DNA of 64,000 nt, taken from contig NZ_CP075691.1 in assembly GCF_020026305.1 (NCBI RefSeq), forward strand, positions 5,766,001 through 5,830,000, given 5' to 3'. The DNA is from Streptomyces sp. 135. GTDB lineage: Bacteria; Actinomycetota; Actinomycetes; Streptomycetales; Streptomycetaceae. This document shows positions 43,899-53,446 of the stretch, one piece after another (position 1 is the stretch's first letter; each line of letters opens with the position of its first letter). The notes below the pieces were generated by a model, which had not been told where the DNA came from, made no database searches, and saw only the letters and a list, made by a program, of their open reading frames with translations. The translations under genes were made by a program, and so were the position numbers.

Positions 43899-44141
43899 TC
43901 AGAACGGCATGCGGCCACGGGCGCGGCGGCCGGCGGAGCCGCTGCGGCCCACCGCCTTGGAGCTGCTGCGGAAGGGCTTGCTGAAGAGCCGGCCCAGGAA
44001 TCCGGGGGCTTTGCCGCCGGCGCGAGAACCGGCCCCCAGGGTGCGCTGGGTGCCGCGTTCGGGGTGCCGGGACAGGCGGGGGACGAAGAAGGCGAGGACG
44101 GCCAGGACGACACAGACGGCGACGATTCCGACAACCATCAT
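43899..44141 (-). CDS. Small basic membrane protein
   Basis: The 80-residue protein has one N-terminal membrane helix (2-19) followed by a strongly basic, Gly/Ser-rich cytoplasmic tail. AGGGAG precedes tandem ATGs at 44141/44138. Similar small proteins sit beside the adenosyltransferase in related genomes, as far as I recall; function is unknown. Confidence 0.75.
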   Translation of the reverse strand: MMVVGIVAVCVVLAVLAFFVPRLSRHPERGTQRTLGAGSRAGGKAPGFLGRLFSKPFRSSSKAVGRSGSAGRRARGRMPF

Positions 44142-44312
44142 GACAGGCTCCCTGAGGTCGGGTACGTCTCCCGTCTGCCCCCGCCGCCCGGGCCCATGCG
44201 CCGGTCGCCGCCCGCCCGGGGGGCGCGGGTACAGTCGGCTCGCCGCTCAGCCCGTGCCGGACCGGGCGCCGCGGCCCGACGCTTCCCCGTCGTGTTCCGG
44301 CCAGGGAATGCC

Positions 44313-45536
44313 ATGACCGGTACGCAGGAGTCTCTCGAGCCGACCTCGGACGCCACCGGAGCGCCGGGGTGCCCGTCCGCGGCGGATCGCGTGGCGCGCA
44401 TACGGCGGCGCCTCGAGCGGCTGATCGGCATCGCGGCGACCGAGGGCAACGCGCTGACCGTCCTGCGCAACGGCGACGAGATCTTCGCCGCCATGCTGGC
44501 CGCGATCCGCTCCGCCGAGCACACGGTCGACATGATGACCTTCGTCTACTGGAAGGGCGACATCGCCCGCCGGTTCGCCGACGCCCTCGCGGAGCGGGCC
44601 CGCGCCGGGCTGCGGGTGCGGCTGCTGCTCGACGGCTTCGGCAGCCGGCTGATCGAGGCCGAGCAGCTGCGGGTGATGGAGCGGGCCGGGGTGCAGGTGA
44701 CGTGGTTCCGCAAGCCGCTGCACCTGTCGCCCCTCAAGCAGAACCACCGATGTCACCGCAAGGTCCTCGTCGTCGACGAGGAGACCGCCTTCACCGGCGG
44801 GGTGGGCATCGCCGAGGAGTGGTGCGGCGACGCCCGCAACCCCGACGAGTGGCGCGACACCCACGTCGAGGTCCACGGCCCGGCGGTGGACGGCATCGCC
44901 GCCGCGTTCGCGCAGAACTGGGCCGAGTGCCATGGCGAACTCTTCGACGACCGGGACCGGTTCGTCAGACATCGCCCCCAGGGCGACGCCGTCGTGCAGG
45001 TGGTGCGCGGCTCGGCCAGCTTCGGCTGGCAGGACATGCAGACCCTGATCCGCGTCATGCTCCAGTCCGCGGAGGAGCGCTTCCGGCTGGCCACGGCCTA
45101 CTTCTCCCCGGACGCGTACTTCGTCGGACTGCTCTGTGCCACCGCGCGGCGGGGGGTCGAGGTGGAGATCGTGCTGCCCGGACCGCACACCGACAAACGG
45201 GTCTGCCGACTGGCCGGGCAGCACCACTACGAGGACCTCATCCGCTGTGGGGTGAAGATCTACGAGTACCAGCCGACGATGATGCACGCCAAGGTCATCA
45301 CCGTCGACGGCGTCGCCGCTCTGATCGGCTCGACCAACTTCAACCGCCGCTCCCTCGATCACGACGAGGAGGTCATGCTCGCCGTCCTGGACCAGGAGTT
45401 CACCGCGGCACTGGACGAGCACTTCGACGACGACGTGCGGGCCAGCGAACTGATCCGGCCGGGCCGGTGGAAGAGGCGCTCTCTCGTCCAGCGGGCCCGT
45501 GAAGTGGGCGTGCGGCCCATCCGTCGGTTCCTGTAG
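44313..45536 (+). CDS. Phospholipase D family protein (cardiolipin synthase-like)
   Basis: The 407-residue protein has two HKD motifs, HRKVLVVDEETAFTGG near residue 148 and HAKVITVDGVAALIGSTNFNRRS near 327, which form the two-histidine active site. This fits cardiolipin synthases, which join two phosphatidylglycerols, but it lacks their N-terminal membrane helices, so a soluble or peripheral phosphatidyltransferase is likely. ATG 44313 has AGGGAA close upstream. Confidence 0.9.
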   Translation: MTGTQESLEPTSDATGAPGCPSAADRVARIRRRLERLIGIAATEGNALTVLRNGDEIFAAMLAAIRSAEHTVDMMTFVYWKGDIARRFADALAERARAGLRVRLLLDGFGSRLIEAEQLRVMERAGVQVTWFRKPLHLSPLKQNHRCHRKVLVVDEETAFTGGVGIAEEWCGDARNPDEWRDTHVEVHGPAVDGIAAAFAQNWAECHGELFDDRDRFVRHRPQGDAVVQVVRGSASFGWQDMQTLIRVMLQSAEERFRLATAYFSPDAYFVGLLCATARRGVEVEIVLPGPHTDKRVCRLAGQHHYEDLIRCGVKIYEYQPTMMHAKVITVDGVAALIGSTNFNRRSLDHDEEVMLAVLDQEFTAALDEHFDDDVRASELIRPGRWKRRSLVQRAREVGVRPIRRFL

Positions 45537-45574
45537 GGCGTCACGGGCGCCGCCACGCCCGGTCCCGTCACGCC
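45537..45574. terminator. Hairpin between convergent PLD and ABC permease genes
   Basis: GGCGTCACGGG and CCCGTCACGCC pair with one central mismatch around a 16-base loop, starting one base after the PLD stop and overlapping the permease stop. Confidence 0.5.
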
Positions 45575-46323
45575 CCGGCCTTCTTGAAGACGCGTGTGCC
45601 CACCGTCACGGACAGCAGCACGAAGGCGAGCGCCATCAGGACGCCGTACAGCATGGTCGCGGAGGCGTAGTCGCCCACGTAGCCGGCCCGCACCGCGTCG
45701 ACGAGGTAGCGGAACGGCATGAAGTGCGAGAGCACGTCCAGCCAGGTCGGCGCGAGCGCCATCGGCAGCATCAGGCCCGACAGCAGCACCGAGGGCAGGC
45801 TGATGGCGTTCACCGCGGGCCCGAACTCGTGCGCCTTGGAGACCTTCATGGCCAGCGCGTACGAGAGCGCGGCGAGCGAGGCGCTCAGCAGCGCCACGAA
45901 CGCGAACCCGATGAGGATGCCGCCGAGCGGCGCCCTGAGCCCCATCAGCAGCGCGGCGAGCACCAGCAGCACCGCCTGGAAGACGAAGAGCGTGGCGTCG
46001 CGCAGGACCCGGCCGAGCAGCAGCGCGAGGCGGCTGACGGGCGTCACCCGCATCCGCTCCACCACGCCGAACTGCTTCTCGATGATGAGCGCGAAGCCGC
46101 TGAACGAGGCGCCGAGCAGCCCGAGCTGGAGCAGCAGGCCCGGCACGAGCACCTGCCAGGAGTCGCCCTCGGGGCCGAGCGGCAGATCGGTGAGGAGCGG
46201 TCCGAAGAAGAGCAGGTAGAGCAGGGGCGTCAGGACGCCGAAGAAGATCTGGAACTTGGAGCGCAGGGTCTGCCGGGCGTACCGCCCGAAGATCAGCGCG
46301 GTGTCGGAGAGCAGTGCGGGCAT
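45568..46323 (-). CDS. ABC-2 type permease (DrrB-like)
   Basis: The 251-residue protein has six hydrophobic segments and the ABC-2 signature region (LPSVLLSGLMLPMALAPTWLDVLSHFMPFRYLVDAVRAG). It forms an exporter with the ATPase gene 18 bases upstream. DrrB-like systems export drugs or lipids; the substrate is unknown. Confidence 0.93.
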   Translation of the reverse strand: MPALLSDTALIFGRYARQTLRSKFQIFFGVLTPLLYLLFFGPLLTDLPLGPEGDSWQVLVPGLLLQLGLLGASFSGFALIIEKQFGVVERMRVTPVSRLALLLGRVLRDATLFVFQAVLLVLAALLMGLRAPLGGILIGFAFVALLSASLAALSYALAMKVSKAHEFGPAVNAISLPSVLLSGLMLPMALAPTWLDVLSHFMPFRYLVDAVRAGYVGDYASATMLYGVLMALAFVLLSVTVGTRVFKKAGA

Positions 46324-46341
46324 CGGTGGGGTCCTGGGGTC

Positions 46342-47133
46342 TCAGACGGCGAGGGGAGCCGTGTCGGCGGCGTGATGGGGGTCGATGTCGCGCCCGGTGA
46401 TGGCGAGGAAGGTGTCCTGGAGCGAGGCGTCGATCGAGCCGCCGTACGTGAGCTTGAGCGCGCTCGGCGTGCCCTCGGCGACCACGACGCCCTTGTCGAC
46501 GACGACCAGGCGGTCGGAGAGCGCGTCGGCCTCGTCGAGGTAGTGCGTGGTGAGGAAGACCGTCGTGCCGTGCTCGTCGCGCAGCCGCCGCACCAGCGCC
46601 CACAGGTCGGCCCGACTGCCCGGGTCGAGTCCGGTGGTCGGCTCGTCGAGGAAGAGCACCTCGGGCCGGTGGGTCAGCCCCATGGCGATGTCGAGCCGCC
46701 GCCGCTGACCGCCCGAGAGGGCGGTGCAGGGCCGCTCCATCAGCTCGGTGAGACCGAGGTCCCGCGCCAGCTCCTCGGCGCGTGCGGCGGCCTGTTGCTT
46801 CGTCAGGCGGTAGAGGCGCCCCTGGGTGATCAGTTCCTCGCGTACGCAGATGCTGAGGTCGACGCCGCCGGACTGGGCGACGTAACCGATCTTCTCCCGT
46901 ACGCCGGCGGGGTCCTTGAGCAGGTCGTGGCCCGCGACGGTGGCGGCGCCGCCGGTGGGCGCGAGCAGCGTGGTGAGCATGCGCAGCGTGGTCGTCTTGC
47001 CCGCGCCGTTGGGCCCGAGGAAGCCGAGGATCTCGCCGGGCCGCACGGTCAGGTCGATGCCGCGCACGGCCTCGACGGCGCCGTTCTTCGTCATGAAGGT
47101 CCGGGCGAGCCCGGCGGTGCTGATGATTGCCAT
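46342..47133 (-). CDS. ABC transporter ATPase (DrrA-like)
   Basis: The 263-residue ATPase has Walker A GPNGAGKTT, Q-loop, signature LSGGQRRRLDIA, Walker B VLFLDEPTTGLDP and switch His in TTHYLDEA. The C-terminal extension matches DrrA types. ATG 47133 is taken because AIISTAGLARTF begins the domain; the longer frame lies in the promoter. TTGCAA-N17-TTTTGT lies upstream and overlaps the palindrome shared with tetR. Confidence 0.94.
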   Translation of the reverse strand: MAIISTAGLARTFMTKNGAVEAVRGIDLTVRPGEILGFLGPNGAGKTTTLRMLTTLLAPTGGAATVAGHDLLKDPAGVREKIGYVAQSGGVDLSICVREELITQGRLYRLTKQQAAARAEELARDLGLTELMERPCTALSGGQRRRLDIAMGLTHRPEVLFLDEPTTGLDPGSRADLWALVRRLRDEHGTTVFLTTHYLDEADALSDRLVVVDKGVVVAEGTPSALKLTYGGSIDASLQDTFLAITGRDIDPHHAADTAPLAV

Positions 47134-47158
47134 GGTGTCCACAAAAACAGAGTCACTG

Positions 47159-47183
47159 AAAATTTGCAATGCCACCAAGTTTT
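47159..47183. promoter_or_regulatory. Candidate TetR operator in the divergent promoter
   Basis: AAAATTTG and CAAGTTTT form an imperfect inverted repeat (one mismatch) in the only AT-rich patch between the ABC ATPase and tetR. It covers the ATPase -35 candidate and lies just before the tetR -10 candidate (TAGGAT, 47193-47198). Confidence 0.5.
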
Positions 47184-47204
47184 GGGGGCGCCTAGGATGG
47201 CGGC

Positions 47205-47846
47205 ATGGCTGAGGGGCTCAGGGAGCGCAAGAAGCGGCAGACGAAGCAGCGGATCTCGGACATCGCGACCGGGCTCTTCCTGGAGCACGGCTTCGTCACG
47301 GTCACCATCGCCGACATCGCCGAGGCCGCCGACGTCTCCGTCAACACGGTCTACAACTACTTCCCGGCCAAGGAGGACCTCTTCCTCGACCGGGGCGAGG
47401 ACGCCGTCGACCGGCTCTCCCGCTACGTGCGCGGCCGCCGCGACGGCGAGTCCGCCGCCGACGCGGTCCTGCGCGAACTCCGCGCCGACGTCGAGGGACT
47501 CTCGCCGGGCGTCGGGCTCTTCCCCGGCTGGGCCGACTTCATGAAGGTCATCACCGAGGCGCAGCCGCTGCGCTCCCGCCTCTGGGCCATCCAGCAGGAA
47601 GCCCTCGACCACCTCACCAGGACCCTCGCCGAGGAGACGGGCGCGGCCGAGGGCGACCCGCTGCCCGCGCTCGTCGCCGGACAGCTCTCCTGGATCCACG
47701 GCACCCTCATGGGCTGGATCGGCGACGAGATGACCAAGCGCCGCGAGGCCGCCGAGGTCTCCCGCGAAGCGCTCGGCCTGCTCGACGAGATGGAGGAGCT
47801 CCTCGGCGAGAAGGTGCTCAACTACGCGGTGCGGGGCGCCCGGTGA
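47205..47846 (+). CDS. TetR family transcriptional regulator
   Basis: The 213-residue protein has the TetR helix-turn-helix (about 12-58, ISDIATGLFLEHGFVTVTIADIAEAADVSVNTVYNYFPAKEDLF) and a variable ligand domain. It is divergent from the ABC exporter, so it probably represses the exporter and itself. TAGGAT ends six bases before the ATG and there is no clear ribosome-binding site, so the mRNA may be leaderless. Confidence 0.94.
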   Translation: MAEGLRERKKRQTKQRISDIATGLFLEHGFVTVTIADIAEAADVSVNTVYNYFPAKEDLFLDRGEDAVDRLSRYVRGRRDGESAADAVLRELRADVEGLSPGVGLFPGWADFMKVITEAQPLRSRLWAIQQEALDHLTRTLAEETGAAEGDPLPALVAGQLSWIHGTLMGWIGDEMTKRREAAEVSREALGLLDEMEELLGEKVLNYAVRGAR

Positions 47847-47993
47847 GGCGTACCGGTGTGACGTCCGTCATTTGAGACGTGACGCGCATCTCTTCACCGC
47901 CACAGGCGCCCTCGCGGCCGCTAATGTCCGCTCCAGAGGCATACGTAAACAGCGTGCAGGCCAAGCGTGACAAGCGGTAGGGGAGTCGGAACA

Positions 47994-48842
47994 GTGGCAC
48001 GGAAGCTCGCCGTCATCGGAGCCGGACTCATGGGGTCCGGCATCGCTCAGGTCTCCGCCCAGGCGGGCTGGGACGTCGTCCTGCGCGACGTCACCGACGA
48101 GGCGCTGACCCGTGGCACCGACGGGATCAAGGCGTCGTACGACAAGTTCGTGGGCAAGGGCAAGCTCGCCGCCGACGACGCCGAGGCCGCCCTCGCCCGC
48201 ATCACCACCACCACCGACCTGGACGCCGTCGCCGACGCGGACATCGTCGTCGAGGCCGTCTTCGAGAAGCTCGAGGTCAAGCACGAGATCTTCCGCACGC
48301 TGGACAAGCTCGTGCGCGACGACGCGGTGCTCGCCTCCAACACCTCCGCCATCCCGATCACCAAGATCGCGGCCGTGACGGAGCGTCCGGAGCGCGTCGT
48401 CGGTGCCCACTTCTTCTCGCCGGTCCCGATGATGCAGCTGTGCGAACTGGTGCGCGGCTACAAGACCAGCGACGAAACCCTCGCCCGCACCAGGGAGTTC
48501 GCCGAGTCGGTCGGCAAGACCTGCATCGTCGTCAACCGCGACGTCGCCGGCTTCGTGACGACCCGTCTGATCTCCGCGCTCGTCGTCGAGGCCGCCAAGC
48601 TCTACGAGTCGGGCGTGGCCACCGCCGAGGACATCGACATCGCCTGCAAGCTCGGCTTCGGCCACGCCATGGGCCCGCTCGCGACCGCCGACCTCACCGG
48701 CGTCGACATCCTGCTGCACGCCACGAGCAACATCTACACGGAGTCCCAGGACGAGAAGTTCGCGCCCCCGGAGCTGATGCGCCGGATGGTTGACGCCGGT
48801 GACATCGGGCGCAAGAGCGGGCAGGGCTTCTACAAGCACTGA
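47994..48842 (+). CDS. 3-hydroxybutyryl-CoA dehydrogenase
   Basis: The 282-residue enzyme oxidises 3-hydroxybutyryl-CoA with NAD(P). It has GAGLMGSGIA at the start, the conserved SNTSAIPI and catalytic His region VGAHFFSPVPMM, and a helical C-terminal domain (DVAGFVTTRL). GTG 47994 is preceded by AGGGGAG; an upstream in-frame GTG (47967) lacks a site. It may feed butyryl-CoA for polyketide or fatty acid use. Confidence 0.94.
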   Translation: MARKLAVIGAGLMGSGIAQVSAQAGWDVVLRDVTDEALTRGTDGIKASYDKFVGKGKLAADDAEAALARITTTTDLDAVADADIVVEAVFEKLEVKHEIFRTLDKLVRDDAVLASNTSAIPITKIAAVTERPERVVGAHFFSPVPMMQLCELVRGYKTSDETLARTREFAESVGKTCIVVNRDVAGFVTTRLISALVVEAAKLYESGVATAEDIDIACKLGFGHAMGPLATADLTGVDILLHATSNIYTESQDEKFAPPELMRRMVDAGDIGRKSGQGFYKH

Positions 48843-49047
48843 GCCGGACCTACGTCTGCCACGGATGCCTTCTGACGCCTCGTCCGACGGTTCGTCGCTT
48901 CCTTGGGTCACTCCTCGGAGTGAATTCGGTATCGGTTCGCTTACAGACGGCAACTTCCCTGCCCAAGCGGCAGTCAGTTGCAGTGACATACGCAGACGAC
49001 TCACGGATCAGACGTCACAGCAGACACGGCACTCTCGGGGAGCGCAT

Positions 49048-49371
49048 ATGCACATCAGGGGCGACCAGGCCCAGCTGGTCGTCGGGGGCCGCCTCGACGT
49101 ACGCAGCGCGGCGGACGCCCGTACGGTCCTGCACTCGGCCGTCGACGACGGCGCCGGCGACCTGGTGCTGGACCTGTCCGAACTCGACTCGTGGGACGCC
49201 ACGGGACTCGGCGTCATCATGGGCGCCCACCGCCGCGCCGGGCGGTGCGGACGCAGGCTCGTCCTGCGCCACGTGCCGCCGCAGATGCAGCGCCTGCTCG
49301 TCGCGACGAGGCTGCACCGCATCCTCGCCATCGAAGGCGGCATCGGCGTCGAATCGCTCCCCAGGGCCTGA
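49048..49371 (+). CDS. STAS-domain protein (anti-sigma factor antagonist-like)
   Basis: The 107-residue protein is a lone STAS domain (LVVGGRLDVRSAADARTVL, LVLDLSELDSWDATGLGVIMG). The phosphorylation site that is DSSG in SpoIIAA reads DATG, so a Thr could be the phosphorylated residue. No anti-sigma kinase is adjacent. GGGGAG precedes the ATG. Confidence 0.9.
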   Translation: MHIRGDQAQLVVGGRLDVRSAADARTVLHSAVDDGAGDLVLDLSELDSWDATGLGVIMGAHRRAGRCGRRLVLRHVPPQMQRLLVATRLHRILAIEGGIGVESLPRA

Positions 49372-49579
49372 ACCGGCACCTCACGCGCAATCCTCACGAG
49401 ACTGTGACGTCTCGGGCGGGGCGGTACCCCGCCCTCTCGTAGATACTGGGCGAAGGCCTAGGGTTCGGTCGCCCACCGATAGACGAACCCGCGCGGGGGC
49501 ACCGGACCAGAAGCGACAGCACAGTGTGCACGAAGGCCGGAGGGGGCTCTGCACACCACGCATCTGGGGGGCTTTGACC

Positions 49580-52053
49580 ATGAACCCGATGGACCCGACG
49601 ACCCCGATGGGCCACGGTCCCGAAGAGTACGGCCACGACCACGGTGGCGCGGACCACGACGACCACGACGGCCCGGCGCGCCCGCCGCGTCCACGTGATC
49701 CTCTGACGCCCGACTTCGGCCAGCCCGCACCCGCGCTGGCCCGCACCGTCCAGCTGGTCTCGGGCGACTTCCTGCTCACCGTCAACCCCGTCGACGGCAG
49801 CGAGATAGAGCCCTGCCCGCCCGGGGAGCGGCCCGAGCGCCCCACCAAGCGCACCGCCGCCGAACGCGCCGAACTGCGCCGCGCCGCCATGCCGCCCGTC
49901 CCGCCGGGCCCCGCCCTGCCGAGGCTCCCCCTCCTGGAACGCCAGGAAGAGCGTGAGCGCCTCGTACGGCTCCTCGCGCGCGGCCGCTCGGTCCGGCTCA
50001 CCGGGCCCGCCGGATCGGGCCGCACAGCGCTCCTCAACGCCGTCGCCGACGACTGCGCGGACCTCGCACCCGACGGCGTCGTCCGGCTCTGCGGCTACCG
50101 CAAGACGCCCGGCGAACTGCTCCACGACCTCTTCGCCACCGTCTACAACGCGCCCCTGCACCGCCCCGAGCGCTCCCTGCTGCTCGAACTCGTCCGCGAC
50201 ATCGGCGCGGTCGTCGTCCTCGACGACCTGGAGTTCGGCGGGGCGGGCCTCGACGAACTGCTCGACGCGACACCCGAGTGCGCCTTCCTCCTCTCCACGA
50301 CACCCGACGTCGCCGCCCCCTCCGCCGACTCCCGCCTCGAAGAGGTCTTCCTCGCCGGCCTCGGCCGCGGCGGCGGCCTCGAACTCCTGGAGCGCGCCGT
50401 CGGCCGTGTCCTCGACGACGAGGAGGCCAACTGGGCGGGCGACCTGTGGTTCGAGTCCGAGGGCCTGCCCCTGCGCTTCGTCCAGGCGGGCGCCCTGCTG
50501 CGCCAGCGCGACCAACTCCGCGCCGACCCGCACGCCTTCGAGGAGAACGGCCACTACGCCCAGGGCGCCGCCCCGACTGCCGCCGACGCGCCCTTCGACG
50601 CCGACGCCGCCGAGGTCCCGCTGCCCTCGCTCGCCGACGGAGCCGCGCCCGCCGCCCTGCTCGCCTCGCGCCTCAGCCCGTCCGCCCGCGACACCCTGAA
50701 GTTCGCCGTCGCCCTCGGCGGGGAACTGCCGCACCAGGCCCACCTGCCCGCCCTGGTCGGCGACACCCACGCCGACGCGGCCCTCGCCGAGCTCGTCGGC
50801 TGCGCCCTGGTCACCGCCGTCGGCTCGCGCTACCGCCTCGCCGCCGGAGTCCGGGCGCAGCTGGAGGGCTCCGGGTACGCCGACGGGGCCGCCGAGCACG
50901 CCAGGACCGCCGGCCGGCACTACGCCTGGTGGGCCGGACACCCCTCGGTCACCCCGGAGCGGGTGGCCGCCGAGGCGGACGCCGTGCAGGCAGCCCTCGC
51001 CGCCCTGGTCGCCTCCGAGAGCGGCGCCGCCGTACTGCTGGCCCGCACCGCCGCGCCCGCCTTCGCCGGAGGGCTCCACTGGGGCGCCTGGGAGCGTGCC
51101 CTGCGGTCCGGCCAGGAAGCGGCACGCAACGCCGGAGAGGTCGCCGAAGAGGCGTACTTCCACCACGAGTTGGGGATCCTCGCGCTCTGCGGCGGACAGC
51201 TGGACCGGGCCCGCGCCGAGCTGGAGGCGTCCATCGGGCTGCGCGGCGCCCTCGCCGACAAGCGCGGCATGATCTCCGGGCGCCGGGCCCTCGCCCTGGT
51301 CGCGGACCGCTCCGGCGGCACACCGCCCGGCGGGCGCACGGCCGCGGGCGAGGAGGTCCCCGACGCGCGCTACGAGGAGTCGGCGTCGCCCCCGGCGGCG
51401 TCCCCGCGGCCTTCGCGCTGCCCGAGCCGCCCACCGAGCCGCTCACCCTGGTCGCCGACAAGGCCGTGCCCGGCGCGGGCCCGGCGCCGAGCCGCCGCTC
51501 CATCCTCGGCGGCACCCGGCGCAACCTCGTCGCCGCGGGCGCGGGAGCCCTGCTCGCCGCCGTCCTCGGCACCGTCGTCACGCTCGGCGCCACCTCCGAC
51601 AACGACCGCCCCGAGAGCGACCGGGTCACGACGGAGCAGTCCGCCGAGGAGGACCGCGACGGCGGCGGCCTGAGCGCCGACGAACCGCGGGAGGACTCCA
51701 CGAGCCGCCCCCGCGACCCCGGCAAGGACGGCGTCGTCGGCACCGCGGACGACCCGAAGCCGTCCGCGACCGGCGAGCCCTCGGGCAGGCCGAGCGGCAG
51801 CGCGGAGCCGTCGGACAAGCCCACGGACGAGCCGACCGGCAAGCCGACGGACAAGCCGACCGGCAAACCCACGGACAAACCGACGGACAAGCCCACCGAC
51901 AAACCGACCGACAAGCCCACGGACAAACCCACGGACAAGCCGACCGACAAGCCGACGGACCCGCCGACCACACCGCCGACGGTCCCGCCCACCACCGAGG
52001 CCCCGCCGTCCTCGCCCGACATGTCGAGCTCGGCGGGCGGCCCGGCCGCCTGA
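49580..52053 (+). pseudogene. Large P-loop ATPase with C-terminal membrane helix, frameshifted
   Basis: The gene reads in one frame from ATG 49580 through an acidic His-rich head, a P-loop domain (GPAGSGRTALL near residue 140, VVVLDDLEF as Walker B) and a helical region, to about 51385. Homology-like sequence then continues in the frame one base back: GGVPAAFALPEPPTEPLTL, a membrane helix (about 51515-51590), an acidic linker and a Pro-Thr-Asp-Lys repeat tail to TGA 52051-52053. In the first frame the protein ends at 51673 in Arg/Ser/Pro junk. A one-base loss near 51380-51395 in a C/G run explains this; it may be a sequencing error. The protein would be an inner-membrane NTPase with an outer Pro-rich tail, function unknown. 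Confidence 0.75.
51814..51960 (+). repeat. Twelve-base repeats coding a Pro-Thr-Asp-Lys tail
   Basis: About twelve 12-bp units encode KPTD-type repeats after the membrane helix of the P-loop ATPase gene; two early units carry Gly for Asp and one carries Glu for Lys. Third-base changes between units show it is not a very recent expansion. Such tails can span cell wall. Confidence 0.9.
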
Positions 52054-52062
52054 CCGTCCCCG

Positions 52063-52104
52063 CGCGTGAGGGGCCGGGTCCAGCTGGACCCGGCCCCTCA
52101 CGCG
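52063..52104. terminator. Perfect palindrome between convergent genes
   Basis: The 42 bases are a perfect inverted repeat, 21 bp per arm with no unpaired loop, between the ATPase-gene stop and the nucS stop. It can end both transcripts. Confidence 0.8.
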
Positions 52105-52119
52105 TACGTGTGATGTCTC

Positions 52120-52791
52120 TCAGAACAGCCGCAGCTTGTCGTCCTCGATGCCGCGCAGCGCGTTGTAGTCCAGGACCGTGCAACTGATGCCGCGGTCCGT
52201 GGCCAGGACGCGGGCCTGCGGCTTGATCTCCTGGGCGGCGAAGATGCCCTTGACGGGCGCAAGGTGCGGGTCGCGGTTCAACAGCTCCAGATAACGCGTC
52301 AGTTGCTCGACGCCGTCGATCTCGCCGCGCCGCTTGATCTCCACCGCGACCGTCTGCCCGTCGGCGTCCCGGCAGAGGATGTCGACCGGGCCGATCGCCG
52401 TCATGTACTCGCGGCGGATGAGCGAGTATCCCTCACCGAGTGTCTCGATCCGGTCGGCGAGGAGCTCCTGGAGGTGTGCTTCCACGCCGTCCTTGATGAG
52501 CCCGGGGTCCACGCCCAGCTCGTGCGAGGAGTCGTGCAGGACTTCCTCCATCGTGATGATGAGCTTCTCGCCCGCCTTGTTCACGACGGTCCACACACCG
52601 GCGTCGTCCCCTGATCCCTCCTTCAGCGTGCAGGGCGGGGACATCCAGTTGAGGGGTTTGTAGGCCCTGTCGTCCGCGTGGATCGAGACGCTGCCGTCCG
52701 CCTTCACAAGGATCAGACGGGGGGCCGACGGGAGATGGGCGGTGAGCCGGCCCGCGTAGTCCACGGAGCATCGGGCAATGACGAGACGCAT
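52120..52791 (-). CDS. nucS: Mismatch-specific endonuclease NucS
   Basis: NucS (EndoMS) cuts at mismatches and replaces MutS/MutL repair in Actinobacteria. The 223-residue protein has the N-terminal DNA-binding domain (MRLVIARCSVDYAGRL) and a RecB-like nuclease domain with GPVDILCRDADG and VAVEIKRRG, giving the Asp-Glu-Lys catalytic set. A C-terminal beta-clamp-binding tail (DDKLRLF) ends the protein. ATG 52791 fits the family start. Confidence 0.96.
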   Translation of the reverse strand: MRLVIARCSVDYAGRLTAHLPSAPRLILVKADGSVSIHADDRAYKPLNWMSPPCTLKEGSGDDAGVWTVVNKAGEKLIITMEEVLHDSSHELGVDPGLIKDGVEAHLQELLADRIETLGEGYSLIRREYMTAIGPVDILCRDADGQTVAVEIKRRGEIDGVEQLTRYLELLNRDPHLAPVKGIFAAQEIKPQARVLATDRGISCTVLDYNALRGIEDDKLRLF

Positions 52792-53045
52792 GGGGCGCAA
52801 CGCTACTCGACTCGGGGTGGTGCACGCGATTCGCCCGTCGGGGGCCGGTGGGCACCGCGGGGATCGTGTGACTTGTCCGGCGATGGACCCGTTCGATCCT
52901 GGCCGGTTATGCGCCCAATCTCCTGGTGCGGTCACCGCCCGTTGCCTACCGTAGAAGCGGGAGGTCGCGATCCGTGCACGCTGCGTATGCGGACTCCATC
53001 CCTGTCCGTAAGCCCTCGCTCGACGGGGGTGCGAGAGGAGAACCC

Positions 53046-53438
53046 ATGTCGCTCGACGTCTCACCGGCACTGTTGGAACAGGCCGAGCGAGGCGAGGTGG
53101 ACGAAGCAGCTTTCGTCGACTGCGTCCGGACCTCCCTGCCTTACGCATGGGAGATGATCAGCTCCCTGGTGGCCCAGCTGAAGGTCGACGGCGGAGAGTT
53201 CGCCGACAACCAGACGCCGCCCCCGGACGAGCAGGCACGTGGACAGCTGCTGCGCGCGCTCGCGAGTGACGCGATTCGCGGCGCTCTGCAGCGGCACTTC
53301 GGAGTGCGTCTGGCATTCCAGAACTGCCACCGTGTGGCGGTTTTCCCGCTGGATTCCTCGGTGGACGACAGGCTTGCCCGCTTCACCTCGATCCGGGGCC
53401 AGCTGCTCAACCAGTCGCCCGAACTGCGGGACTGCTGA
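53046..53438 (+). CDS. SCO5389 family protein
   Basis: The 130-residue soluble protein (MSLDVSPALLEQAERGEVDEAAFVDCVRTSLPYAWEMI) belongs to a conserved Streptomyces family known by the S. coelicolor locus name; function is unknown. AGGAGA lies six bases before the ATG. The 254-bp gap to nucS contains both promoters. Confidence 0.88.
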   Translation: MSLDVSPALLEQAERGEVDEAAFVDCVRTSLPYAWEMISSLVAQLKVDGGEFADNQTPPPDEQARGQLLRALASDAIRGALQRHFGVRLAFQNCHRVAVFPLDSSVDDRLARFTSIRGQLLNQSPELRDC

Positions 53439-53446
53439 CGTTTGTT

